From contig JAXGGA010001150.1 in assembly GCA_038373865.1 (NCBI GenBank), positions 62,001 through 126,000 of the forward strand: DNA of 64,000 nt. The letters run 5' to 3'. Source of the DNA: Uloborus plumipes (lineage: Eukaryota; Arthropoda; Arachnida; Araneae; Uloboridae). Below are positions 24,001-31,690 of this stretch, one piece after another. The notes under the pieces were generated by a model. That model was given only the letters and a program-made list of their open reading frames with translations. It was not told the DNA's origin and searched no databases. Position 1 is the stretch's first letter. Each line of letters opens with the position of its first letter. Made by a program: the position numbers and the translations under genes.

Positions 24001-25451
24001 ATTTTAATCTCTTTTTATACCATTCTATGCAATTTTTTGTTGTCCAGTGCCCTCCTATTCTCATTAGAAAACGATTTCTCTCATTTCTCCAAAAAATTAA
24101 AATTTCCGAATATTTGTTTTTTCACAATTGTAAATGAAATATTGAACCTATAGACTTCTTTTTAGGCTTTAATGAAAGCTGATTAGATGTACTGCAATGC
24201 AACATTGATTTTTCTAATCGTTTGATTTTTTTTGCCATCGGCCATCGGCATCGGCCATCGGCCGATGGAAGAGGAAAATAATCGGCCATCGGCCATCGGC
24301 CAACTTTGAACAATCGGCCAACAATCGGCATCGGCCCATCGGCCAAAAAATGCCATCGGTCGAGCCTTATTGACAATAGGCTTTGGTGTTCTGATTGGTT
24401 AAGCGTTGGAGTCGTGACTGAGAGTTGTCAGGTTCGATGCCAGCTGGTCGAAGATCTCGCGTATGGTAAGGGTGAATTGTATACGTTAGATCTGTCGCTA
24501 TTGTTATAGTCTGGTTAGCTAAGAAATCTATGTATACCAATTTTATTAGAATTAGCCAGGGCCAACAAGAGATCATAGTATGAGGCGGAAACCACGGATG
24601 GGCCCGCTTCGGAATCAGATTAATATACATTTTATTAGTTTCATGTGGGGTAGTGAATAAAGCGACCAAGATACTAAGGGTCCTTGGCTTTTGGCGGCCC
24701 GGAGAATAGCTAAACCTCTTGTGCAGAGTTTCGAATGACGAAAGCACTCGCGCAGTTTCTGAAATACACCTTGTTTCAATCTGTTCGAAGTATTCGCCAA
24801 TCCTTTATAGCTACCATCAGACATCAATGTAAAATTAATAGCCGGCAGTTTGAATCATTGAAGTAATCAGTGATCCTTTAATCTAGTGCTTTCCACTACC
24901 CATTCCCTTTCTATAATCTCGTCAATGCCCTAGCAACATTAAATGAAGTCATGCAATAAAAAGAGTAAATAATTTAAAATCTACTTAAATTGAACAGTTC
25001 AGACAGACTTTTAACATAAAAAGAGCAAGAAAATCAATAGCAACATTCTTCAGTATTATTGCGTTTGCAGCAAATTTTACTGGAAAAACTAGTATGCATA
25101 ATCAGATTATGAATGATTTATTAAATAAACAATAATGTACACGCCATTAATTTCAATAAAAACTTTAACGATAGAAAATCCTAATTAATTGCACATAAAA
25201 AATTTTAAATAAATATTTAATTATTTTATCGCTTGACAGCACTCAAAAAATACATTCTATGAAGCTGTAATTTTTTTTTTAATTATAAAATGAAATACTG
25301 ACGCGATTAATTATGATAAAAAATAGACAGATAAAAACGCCTCTCACCTATCCGAGACTTGGCCACACATGGTGACGGAAACCAGAAATCCGACCATGTA
25401 GACAGTCTTGGCGAGAGACACCAGCCATTCTCTATCACAGACTAAATCCCA
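5876..25451 (-). CDS. SLC22-type organic ion transporter gene (8 exons, 5' end missing)
   Basis: Minus-strand gene for a 12-helix major facilitator transporter of the SLC22 (organic cation/anion transporter) family, which moves small organic ions across the plasma membrane. The eight exons total 1245 nt, that is 414 residues plus stop, and phases agree at every junction. Family landmarks in order are WDLVCDREWL at the end of the extracellular loop, GQVSDRFGRRPV after helix 2, VIPETPRWLL after helix 6, DLLKTPALRRNTINIYFCWF entering helix 7, GGNPYLNFFISG, YIYSAEIFPTVVRNVGVG in helix 10-11, and LLLLLPETKGRKIPDTLEE near the C-terminus. The family is usually about 550 residues, so roughly 130 residues (helix 1 and most of the first extracellular loop) are missing and probably lie beyond the window. 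No stop or frameshift was seen, so the gene looks functional. Substrate cannot be told from sequence. Confidence 0.93.
6132..6417. repeat. CACTG-ended inverted-repeat MITE, copy 1
   Basis: Begins cactgcaaaaaatgaactgc and ends, inverted, ttttacagtg. The interior is full of ttttacagtttattactgtaaa palindromic units and carries the shared block ctggcagcagaggttcc. The same family appears at 6531-7192, 8442-8777 and 35911-36117. No clear target duplication was found. Confidence 0.75.
6531..7192. repeat. CACTG-family repeat, copy 2, split by a TTAA MITE
   Basis: The same acagtttattactgtaaaa units and the ctggcagcagagg block as its neighbour. It is interrupted at 6661-7082 by a TTAA-flanked insertion; removing the insert restores acagtattaaactgtaaaa. 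Confidence 0.7.
6661..7082. mobile_element. TTAA-target MITE (piggyBac-like ends)
   Basis: TTAA at 6661-6664 and 7079-7082, with inverted ends CCCTTTAAGCGGT / ACCGCTTAAAGGG. The interior contains the palindrome gcccgtacgccgtacgggc. There is no ORF. TTAA duplication with CCC-starting ends fits piggyBac-type non-autonomous elements; Kolobok is the alternative. Confidence 0.85.
7319..7625. repeat. Inverted-repeat element beside the penultimate exon
   Basis: Arms at about 7328-7375 and 7568-7605 share cagcttaagttt(g/a)accactttgg and a gaacc end. Poly-T follows the right arm. The interior is GC-rich and non-coding. It lies in the last intron of the transporter. Confidence 0.6.
7761..7942 (-). CDS. 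SLC22 transporter exon (helices 10-11)
   Basis: The acceptor is ccttttgcag and the donor is gtcagtta. It encodes LVWLTITFSMAGKFFNSASF and then YIYSAEIFPTVVRNVGVGSS, the most conserved SLC22 segment. GALLAPFIRQM follows, ending on a codon boundary. Confidence 0.95.
8442..8777. repeat. CACTG-ended inverted-repeat MITE, copy 3
   Basis: Starts cactgcaaaaaataaactgt and ends ttgcagtg. Two internal half-copies share tggcagccgaggctcc / tggtatcagaggttcc. It sits in a transporter intron just after a 20-base poly-A tract (about 8372-8394). Confidence 0.75.
8951..9165 (-). CDS. SLC22 transporter exon (helices 7-9)
   Basis: The acceptor is ccctccctctag and the donor is gtgatcct. It encodes FIISYIYYALSWNTNDLGGN and PYLNFFISGAVELPSTLIFM, the conserved LGGxPYLNFxxSGxxExP segment, then the SRAIGHRVALL loop and helix 9. 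It ends with G, completed by AA of the next exon to give E. Confidence 0.94.
9491..10110. repeat. Long foldback repeat (about 210-bp arms)
   Basis: The left arm 9491-9720 is matched in reverse by 9885-10100: ggcactcttagc against gctaagagtgcc, cattagcatatag against gctaatgtaaa, and aatgaggatgaaactgcag against ctgcagtttcatcctcatt. The loop holds another partial direct copy (9776-9884). There is no ORF. It lies in the transporter intron 9166-11618. Confidence 0.65.
10723..11113. mobile_element. TTAA-flanked MITE, family 2
   Basis: TTAA at 10723-10726 and 11110-11113. Approximately 33-bp inverted ends: agggtcccccacatgctctg on the left and, reversed, ggagcgtgtcgggggccct on the right. The interior repeats a gaggttttcctcaag-like unit in both orientations. 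piggyBac- or Kolobok-like. Confidence 0.75.
11619..11710 (-). CDS. SLC22 transporter exon (loop to helix 7)
   Basis: This 92-nt exon is too short to stand out as an open frame and was found by reading. It encodes LKPEEKRNETVLDLLKTPAL and then RRNTINIYFCW, the family DLxxTPxLRRxT motif before helix 7. The acceptor is accaatacag and the donor is gtaaatgc. The final W codon is split TG/G with the next exon. Confidence 0.92.
11929..12060. mobile_element. TA-flanked hairpin MITE (near-perfect palindrome)
   Basis: CCTCAGAACCAGACTAACGT on the left is matched almost perfectly in reverse on the right. Arms are about 66 bp around a 10-base loop (tgtcgaatac), and symmetry extends to 11924-12065 through the TA dinucleotides. 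Such hairpins are typical of Tc1/mariner-derived MITEs. It is intronic in the transporter gene. Confidence 0.8.
12645..12792 (-). CDS. SLC22 transporter exon (start of central cytoplasmic loop)
   Basis: The acceptor is ttcactcttag and the donor is gtaattga. It encodes VIPETPRWLLTHGKFSEVEE, the SLC22 'PESPRWL' signature that opens the large cytoplasmic loop, then a basic stretch ending QQSK on a codon boundary. Confidence 0.93.
13457..13625 (-). CDS. SLC22 transporter exon (helices 5-6)
   Basis: The acceptor is ttcatgtgcag and the donor is gtacgtat. It encodes TEVISAEYRSFYCFTFKLGW and two hydrophobic segments with the family pattern W-F/R-WLQFAIT. The final two bases TG join the G of the next exon to make the W of YWVIPE. 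Confidence 0.92.
13626..14530. other. Intronic DNA, nothing recognised
   Basis: AT-rich intron of the transporter gene with a C13 tract at 14449-14463. No ORF or repeat family was recognised. Confidence 0.5.
14538..14702. repeat. Inverted-repeat MITE
   Basis: atctccgacataaacaatgt followed by ttccctcgttttcgggtaat (14538-14580) pairs with the reverse of attatccaaaaaagagggaa acattggatatgtcggaggt (14660-14702). Weaker symmetry continues outward (gtgctgctctgg against gagcagcactg near 14525 and 14868). Confidence 0.65.
14941..15115. repeat. Inverted-repeat MITE 60 bp from a transporter exon
   Basis: The left arm 14945-15020 (tgtctagtgaactgaaagcg ... cttcattttgtaataggtag) pairs with 15045-15112 reversed. 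It lies just downstream, in the gene's sense, of the exon at 15178-15332. Confidence 0.6.
15178..15332 (-). CDS. SLC22 transporter exon (helix 2-3 loop to helix 4)
   Basis: The acceptor is tctcttccag and the donor is gtaagtct. The first base completes the R of SDR, followed by FGRRPVVITCLSVF, the conserved loop 2-3 signature of the major facilitator fold. Helices 3 and 4 follow (AAFLTLFCTNFIMFIVLRFF, then VALGLTSVFTVSYVI). The exon ends in phase 1, matching the next exon. Confidence 0.93.
15515..20374. mobile_element. hAT-type element, 4.8 kb, no transposase (perfect 8-bp TSD)
   Basis: The element proper is 15523-20366. The direct repeat AGCGTGGG lies on each side (15515-15522, 20367-20374). 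Inverted ends are CAGAGGTGGCGCTAGG and, reversed, CAGCGGCGGCGCTAGG, followed inward by G-rich repeats (gacaggggggcaa). An 8-bp duplication with CAG ends is diagnostic of hAT. The interior is AT-rich. It holds internal relics resembling other hAT termini (17445-17490; 18065-18145, ending tctagttatgccattgc) and a perfect 17-bp hairpin at 15979-16015. No transposase was recognised, so it moved with help from another element. Confidence 0.88.
19573..19872 (-). other. Unrecognised 99-codon open frame inside the hAT element
   Basis: Begins MPPLSDFLSFIACWLSAGGS and ends VVVQLDDSSN. Its mixed-charge composition is less AT-driven than the surroundings. No family was recognised and it does not resemble a hAT transposase. 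It may be captured host sequence or chance. Confidence 0.2.
21840..22031 (+). pseudogene. hAT transposase N-terminal remnant (BED-like zinc finger)
   Basis: The 63-codon frame begins METLNSNIKPDAGEP. Its tail reads IYSFYSPVEGTKKVTTCNDC followed by KKVISRGKNSWNA. The CxxC pair after a Y-F/Y-aromatic lead and the 'VISRG' context resemble the first half of a BED finger found at the N-terminus of hAT transposases. The histidine half and the catalytic domain are absent. The location inside a hAT element supports the call, but the motif is short. Confidence 0.5.
22622..24200. repeat. Internal direct and inverted repeats of the second hAT element
   Basis: Two direct copies of about 540 bp (about 22622-23160 and 23165-23700) share gtttaggagatatcgtactt, ccaaatattgacataaa and ctaataagaataggagg. 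A third partial copy runs in reverse (about 23905-24200). The reverse copy and 23525-23820 form a foldback centred near 23830, with tccttgtcagctgtggtctc (23708) matched by its reverse at 23917-23939. Confidence 0.75.
24378..24850 (+). repeat. tRNA-derived SINE (extent uncertain)
   Basis: The head from 24379 has a tRNA-like A-box region (gattggttaagcgttgg) and a clear B box ggttcgatgcc at 24431-24441, spaced as in a tRNA. There is no tRNA-like 3' half or acceptor pairing, so it is not a functional tRNA. The body and 3' end could not be delimited by eye. It starts right after the target duplication of the neighbouring hAT element. Confidence 0.6.
25348..25451 (-). CDS. SLC22 transporter, first visible exon (loop end, helix 2)
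   Basis: The exon follows the acceptor tttcgcag and ends GATAG before gtgagagg. It starts on a codon boundary and encodes WDLVCDREWLVSLAKTVYMV, then a hydrophobic helix 2 and GQVSDR. The last R is split AG/A across the next intron. The family motif E/QWDLVCDR normally follows a 90-100 residue cysteine-rich loop, which must lie in an upstream exon not found here. The following 10-kb intron holds two hAT elements and a SINE. Confidence 0.93.
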
Positions 25452-25769
25452 CTGCGAAAGAGGAAGAAATTAAAGCATGAGATATTTCTTTTGTATTTGT
25501 CAGAAACTTGGTATGTCCACAGTTAGAAAAATTTCTTGTCATAAATAGAGCCTTCGGTAATGAAAGAGTAACTGAACGTGAGTTTTCGAAAGTCGCAAGA
25601 TGTTTTTGAAGACCGTGAAGAGGTATGCAAAGACTGTGCACCTGGACATGCAAAGACTGTGACCAAAACCTGGTTCAGTACCAACGTTTACAGGTAAGTA
25701 TCAGCATTTGCATAGCAAAGAAATCAGTGAAAGACTGAATATTTACAGTGAATCCAGGCTTGGAGTCAA

Positions 25770-25965
25770 TTACAAGAAAATGTAATCGATTACGATTACG
25801 ATTACGAACATGAAAAAATGGAGATTACAATTACGATTACGATTACAGTCCTCTGTGAAATCGCTATTACGATTACAACAACGATTAGATTACGTAAAAA
25901 AGCGTAATCGATTACGATTATCATGTGCCGATTACGATTTCGATTACGCGATTACAGATTTGTGA
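25770..25965. repeat. GATTACG-type short repeat array
   Basis: Many copies of attacgattacgattacg, gtaatcgattacg and variants lie within 200 bp, in both orientations. The pattern resembles subterminal repeats of hAT elements. It is not a telomere repeat and has no CRISPR spacing. Confidence 0.75.
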
Positions 25966-26603
25966 GGAATATGTATATATATCATTACATAATGTTCATT
26001 CACGACAACAGCGTTATAGTTGAAAAATCGTGATTTTTGATTATCTAACATAGTGATGAATGAAATGATGATTGCAACTAATGTGTAATCTTAACTTAAG
26101 GATTTATTATTATTTTACTAGCAAAAATACCCGGCGTTGCCTGGGTCAGTAATATTGAGAAACAATTTATATACTCACCTTTTTTTTTTTTTTTCCCTGA
26201 ACTGAAAGAACTCAAAACACACCGCTTTGACAGTTTTTAAAATGTCGCCAAATTTTTGCGTAACTGTTTTGGGATACCAAGGATAATTTTGCTCCCCTCC
26301 TTACTTTATGAAAATACATTAAGTATTATTATGTCACTAATTTTTGTCACAGAGAAATGGAAATCAAATGTTGAGATACTATTGCTGACCATAAAATGAC
26401 GTTAAAAGTTTTTATCCTAAATGATTTCGAAATTAATAGGGAACATTTAGCAATTATTTATGCAAAAATGCAAATTAATGGTAATTTTAGTCTTGTTTAA
26501 GGGTTTTATTAATTTAGTATGTGGATTACTTTACTTTTTGACATAATTTTAAAAAGGTTTTTAATGGATACATACGGAATCGGAAAACAAAAGAAAAAAG
26601 AAT

Positions 26604-28482
26604 ACGTAATAATACTTTACTTTTTACACGACATAACCAAAATAAAACAATTATTATCTGATATTTGAGCTAATATTTAGAAAAGTGCCAATTTGAGTCC
26701 CAAGTGAATTTTCACTAGTATTTCAATAACTAGTTAAAAAATTAATTTTCCCTAGAAAGAAGATAAGTTTTGCTTTCATTTCATCTAATAACATCAGAAA
26801 AAAAATTCTTTTTTTCTTCAGAAAACATTGTTTTTATACATCAAAAATCAGATCGGTAACGTATCCCAAGTAACAAAGCTTAGCATTCAAACAGGTCATG
26901 CGCACTTTCTAACTTCCCAAAAAAACGCACTTGCACAAGAAACGATTCTATTTTTACCCCTTTGTTAATATTTTACTTCATTTTTGTTTTAATCGATTCC
27001 TGATTTTCTAGCCGATGCGAAATAAGCGTGTCCCAAGTTCCACCGTCAGAGTGGTAACAATAACTTCCGATCTATGTTTAGGCTCCCAAAATCATTTCCT
27101 GCACCTATACCACGTGATACTGAGTACCTGGTGGGATGTTTTATCGAATCGTAATTAAAAATTTGCATTTCTGCATCTAAAATTGTAGGTAAGATTTTTT
27201 AAAGTGATTTTTTAAAATGTGTGTCATTTGAGTCATCAGATCGGTAACACGCTCTAAAATGCGCAGTTTATATTATTTTAAAAATTATTTTATATATAAG
27301 TATAGTTCTTTATTACAAATGAAAAAATCACGTGTTTGATTTTAGTTTAGTGCGATCGACTCGGAAATAAAAAAAAAACTTTGTCAGTTTGTCAGATCGG
27401 TAACAGTCAGAGCGGTAACATTGAAAAACAGCGAATATGTTACAGAACTAACTCACACGTATCAGAATTATAAAAAGCAAAAATCATAGGTTTTAGCCAT
27501 ATATATTGAATATTTTTGTTCTTAAAAAATGAAAAGCAATGAGTTTTAGTACAATTGCTTCCTTTGTGGTTTGTATGACCTAACAATAGAAGTTAGTAAA
27601 ATAAGAAAAATTGACACTGCAGAAATTACGTTAATTAATTATTATTATTTTTTTTATTTATTTCTATTTATTTATTTATTATTATTATTATTATTTTTTT
27701 TTTTTTTTGGTGCTTCAATTTCTCATAACTTCGCTAAATAACTAGATAGTAGCTAGCATGCTAAATTTGAATTTCTGATCAAGAAATTAAATTTCCGGCA
27801 ACTAATTAAAGAAAAGCAAGCAGCAGAGTTGTGTGTTGAAAAAGTTGAAGTTGTGTGTTGTTTCAAAACAAAACAAATGTTTTATTAGCTTGGATTTGGT
27901 AATCTCATAATGTATTTTATCTAAAAACCTTATCGCTCATTTTTATTTCCAAGAAATGCTTTTTTATAATGAAATTCGATTTTTTTGTCTAATATATATT
28001 TTTTAATATAATTATCTTAATTCTATGTTAAAAATGCAAGGAAATGATATCACATTTAGAGATGTTAACGAAGACTGAAAGCATAAACTCAAATATGTAG
28101 CTCATATTAACATCAGACCTGTAACATTTATCAGATCTGTAACGGTTTAAAAGTGAGTAATCTAAGGAGGGGGTAAATAACTTCCTTGACCTCCCCCTTT
28201 TATTTTCTTGCATTTAGACCCAATTTAGATTTAAAATCCAATATTAGTTGTTTTCTGCAAAAAAATTTTTTTTTCAGAAAACTCCAACTTCAAATTGGCA
28301 CTTTTCTAAATATTGGCTCATTTATCGACTGCTGCAAAATCTTAATCATCGATATAATACTCCAACTTTTCAAATGTGGGAGTATTATATCGATGATTGA
28401 GATTTTGCCGCCAGTCGATAAATATCAGATAATAATTGTTTTATTTTGGTTATGTCGTGTAAAAAGTAAAGTATTATTTCGT
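26604..28482. mobile_element. Inverted-repeat element with cagatcggtaac motif array
   Basis: Arms 26604-26690 and 28290-28482 match in reverse (aataatactttactttttac ... caattattatctgatatttg). The right arm is split by a hairpin at 28321-28421. Inside, a motif like tcagatcggtaac(a) recurs near 26848, 27045, 27238, 27391, 27406, 28115 and 28131. There is no transposase. Outer boundaries and target duplication are unclear. Confidence 0.55.
28321..28421. repeat. Hairpin MITE inside an inverted-repeat arm
   Basis: tttatcgactgctgcaaaat and cttaatcatcgatataatac pair with the reverse of gtattatatcgatgattgag ... cagtcgataaa; the loop is about 15 bases. Comparison with the opposite arm (26655-26690) shows that it interrupts a once-continuous sequence gctca/aatatcag. 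Confidence 0.7.
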
Positions 28483-28883
28483 AGTCTTTGGCACAAAAAC
28501 TGGCGTCAGTTGAAAAAATCGAGGAGAATCTCAGTTATTGAAATCTTGCAGCAAATTTGGCAAAATTCCAGTTTAATCGGATACTAAGAAACTGCCCTAT
28601 TGTATGTACCCAGAGAAAGTGACCAATCAACGCAAAAATATTTTAAGAAATACCGTTAAGTTGTATTTAAAGCTCCATCAAATTGGAAAATAATGAACCT
28701 AATCCAGTTGCCAATCTCTTCAAGCGATTACGTTACCGATACTCTAAAACACATATTTACAAAACTCGAGAAAATAATTGATGCAGTGAACAATCTTCTA
28801 ATAAAGGAGTACAATTTATTGTACAAAATAATATTTGCACGTTTCAAAGCACAATAAAAAACACATTGTCTTAATGATAAATA

Positions 28884-30312
28884 CACTGGCGGAAAAAAAA
28901 ATCCCAACACCAAGAAAAAATTTCTGTAGAGTAATGAAATTCTGGTAATGCAATTGTCTAGTTGACATGTTTAATTGATTAAATGTACAAGATCACTGGC
29001 TAATTTAATCTCAAGAAAATGCTGTGCAAATGTGAAATTATGTTAATTTAGTAGAGGGTGTAACCTCCAGAATTTTGAAGACAAGCCTGCAAGCGTGCAT
29101 GCATTATGTCATACAGGGGCCGAATGTCCCTTTGTAGCATGGAGTTCCATTCTTGTTGCACTTGTTGTGTCAATACTAGGACCGTCATTGCTGACTGTGG
29201 ATGATGCTCGAGGTGCCGTGCAATGATATCCCATACGTTATCAATTGGAGACATACCTGGTGATTTTGCGGGTGATGGTACCATGTCAGCACTCTGTAGA
29301 GTACATTGCGTTACAGCAGCGATGTGAGGGCGAGCGTTATCCTGTTGGAAAACGCCCCCTTGAATGCTACTCATGAAGGGCTGTACTACTGGTTAAATTA
29401 CCAGACTGACGACAAATTTTCAGTCAGTGAGTTTAGGATAACCACAAGAATGCCCCTGCTGTCGTAGAAATTTGCTCCAGAGGCCATAACTCCAGGTGTG
29501 GGTCTCGTGTGTCTAGGCCGTAGACCGCTTGGATGCAAACTGTCCTCTGGCCTCCTTCTTATCAATATACAGCCACCACTGGCACTATGGCAGAATCTGT
29601 TTTCATCAAAAATTACAACAGATCTTCACTCCGACCTCCAGTGAGCTCTGTAGTGGCATCACTGCCGTCGGAAAATGCAATGTTTTGCAGTCAATGGAAT
29701 ACCGGCTGCAGGTTGCCTGGCTCGGAGCTGTCCTTGAAGTAAACAGTTACTTACCGTTCCTTGGGTCACGACAGTACCAACTGCAGCTCGAATTTCAACC
29801 GCAGATGCAGTACGATGCGCCACAGCCGTACGCAAGATTCGTCGATATTCCTTCTCAATCGTGCCACGTGGCAGCTCGGAACTCGATCTTCTTGAGGTAG
29901 TACCATCCCTTGCCCATAGCTTCCAATAATCATGCATGGTGGAAACATTCCCACCCACATCTTCCTGCAATATCGCGAAATGAAAATCCACCTTCTCGTA
30001 GCCAAAATATACGACCTCGTTTAAACTCGGTGAGCTGTTGATAATGGCTTTCTTCGTCTTTTTAAAGACATTCCTATCTAAGATGAACGCAATTCGTCAA
30101 ATTTCGCGGAAAAATAATACACACGAGCTTTACAACACGCTTTTAAAACAAGTCTTTTTTGCATGTTCTGAGTGACGCCAGCTGCGCCACACTAATGCGC
30201 GGAACTCGAAATTTCAATCGATGTCATCTTTCAGTTGTATAAACACGCCTACCAAATTTCGTTTATCTAACACAAGTCTTTCTTGGTGTTGGGATTTTTT
30301 TTTCCGCCAGTG
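28884..30312 (-). mobile_element. Tc1-type transposon, decayed
   Basis: TA flanks at 28882-28883 and 30313-30314. Inverted ends are CACTGGCGGAAAAAAAAATC at 28884 and its reverse ending at 30312. Length is 1429 bp, normal for Tc1. The transposase lies on the minus strand in broken frames (29048-30005). A second, shorter copy is at 45592-46458. Confidence 0.92.
29048..30005 (-). pseudogene. Tc1-type transposase pseudogene
   Basis: The N-terminal helix-turn-helix part is at 29659-29991 (VSTMHDYWKLWARDG, IRAAVGTVVTQGTVSNCLLQ). The middle, at about 29400-29650, is broken; it still shows an acidic residue in a DENRFC-like context and then TRPTPGVM. The C-terminal third, 29048-29374, has QQDNARPH (second catalytic D) and SPGMSPIDNVWDII, with D where Tc1 usually has E. 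At least two frame changes and several stops make it non-functional. Confidence 0.88.
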
Positions 30313-30750
30313 TATTATACTTACAACTAAGACTACAAAATGTTTTAAAATACAAATCATAGTAAAAGCTCGTTTGCCTGCTGGCGCGCATTCGTTTCCA
30401 ATGTGTATGTAAGAGCCTTTATATTAACCATGAAGCTGGAGAAAAATTACTTTTTGATTTGACTTGAGAAAAGCCTTGAACATTTAATGCGAAAAGCGGA
30501 AATGATACACGCAATTCTACCTATCGACAGGGAGTTGAGATGATGCACTAAATACTGAATTAGTTTGCTAGAAGCCTTCGCGGATTTATGCGAAAAATGT
30601 ACCTTAAATTGGAATGAAAAAGCGCTACCAATCGAACTTTTTCGAATATCGTTATAAATTATAGCCTATATGTTATTCTGATGCATTCGCTACATTATGG
30701 TAAAAGTTTCATTAAAATCCGTTCAGTAGTTTTTGCGTGAAAGAGGAACA

Positions 30751-30780
30751 AACATCCATCCATCCATCCATCCAAACATC
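30751..30780. repeat. (CATC)n microsatellite
   Basis: aacatccatccatccatcca near the 5' end of the Helitron, where such repeats are common. Confidence 0.85.
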
Positions 30781-31540
30781 CAAACTTTCGCATTTATAAT
30801 AGTATTAAGATTTAATTTAGTTATTTATTTATTTTATTTTTTTGAATTCTGACGTTGCTGCAGTAAAGAAGCAATAAATATAATAAAAGCACATCCAAAT
30901 GAATTTGAACCTTTTAAAGTACACTTAAATATTACACAACTATTTTATTCGTATGTCGTTTGTAGGTGATTAGATACAGGTACACGCACTAGTGGATTTA
31001 ATTCTGGACACTTTTCAATTTTTTAACATTTCACCATGAAATATTGTATAATGAATTATAAGATTTAGTTATTTTACTTAAAGCATTTATTACTTCTCCA
31101 ATATGTAGGTATTCATTTCACATGAATATTATCTTTTTTTTATTTTATAGCGCAGCCTGTAAACACAAATTGTTTTCGAGTGAATTTTGATTTTTTCAGA
31201 TAATTAGCCTTGGCAACGAAATATGACGGAAAAGTTATGGCTTTGTTACAAAATATTGATTTAATATTGATTATTAAGTACTAATTAAAATTTGGGAAAT
31301 TATATTATATAATTGCAATTGCATCATTTGTTATTGTTCATTAATTAAAATATATACATAATTTTATAATATTTATTAGAAATAAATTCATATGTTACAG
31401 ATTTAATTTAACACAGTTATTGAAAACAAAATTTGTTAATTTCTTTATGCCGGAATTTTTAAACACGCATAGTACAGTAATATATGCAGATAATGCAAAT
31501 AAAAGATATTAAAGTAAATATTTAAAAATAAATACAATAT

Positions 31541-31690
31541 TTAAAATAATTTTTTATTGCATTTTAACAACACTAATGCCTCAAAGGTTTCAGCTTTCAT
31601 TTTCATCCTCTGAGACGTATAAAATTTTCCAGCAACGCTGAATAAACGCTCAACTGGAGCAGAAGATGCACATATTGATAAGTACTTGGG
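31541..31690 (-). pseudogene. hAT transposase C-terminal (dimerisation) fragment
   Basis: Minus-strand reading gives KYLSICASSAPVERLFSVAG, then KFYTSQRMKMKAETFEALVL and LKCNKKLF before a TAA at 31541-31543. 'SSAPVERLFSVAGK' is the hallmark of the hAT C-terminal dimerisation domain. The frame runs into a G-run at 31694, upstream of which no further transposase is readable, so this is a truncated relic. Confidence 0.85.

Larger units (their letters stand above)
20385..24377. mobile_element. Second hAT-type element, 4.0 kb (perfect 8-bp TSD)
   Basis: The element is 20393-24369, with TTGACAAT on both sides (20385-20392, 24370-24377). Inverted ends are TAAGGCTCGACCGATG, followed by dense repeats of catcggcc / ggccgatg (20404-20545 and 24236-24360) that look like reiterated transposase-binding sites. 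Inside are a BED-finger transposase remnant (21840-22031) and large internal repeats (22622-24200). It lies 18 bp from the previous element's target duplication. Confidence 0.9.
26118..30810 (-). mobile_element. Non-autonomous Helitron with nested insertions
   Basis: Read on the minus strand, it starts A/TCTTAATACTATTATAAATG at 30810. It ends with the hairpin cccaggcaacgccggg, then tatttttgCTAG at 26118, followed by T. The TC start, CTAG end, 3' hairpin and A/T insertion site are the Helitron hallmarks, and there is no target duplication. (CATC)n and 'aaatccgttcagtagttttt' near the 5' end are typical of arthropod Helitrons. No Rep/helicase was seen. It contains a Tc1 element (28884-30312) and an inverted-repeat element (26604-28482). 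Confidence 0.8.
25755..31690 (-). mobile_element. Probable hAT relic split by a Helitron
   Basis: At 25755 comes a possible hAT end (caggcttggagtcaattaca) followed by a dense array of attacg/gattac units to about 25960. On the far side of the Helitron insertion, 31541-31690 encodes a hAT C-terminal dimerisation segment on the minus strand, reading toward 25755. The two halves are inferred to be one element interrupted at 26117/30811. The 5' part of the transposase is missing beyond a G-run at 31694. No matching target duplication was found. Confidence 0.45.

Noticed and set aside
24379..24450. Functional tRNA gene
   Set aside because: A and B boxes are present but no acceptor stem or convincing anticodon arm; better explained as a SINE head.
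25770..25965. Possible telomeric repeat (GATTACG)
   Set aside because: Not the arthropod TTAGG unit, both orientations are mixed, and the array is only 200 bp inside a transposon context.
29529..29900. Plus-strand 123-codon frame
   Set aside because: Antisense of the Tc1 transposase pseudogene.
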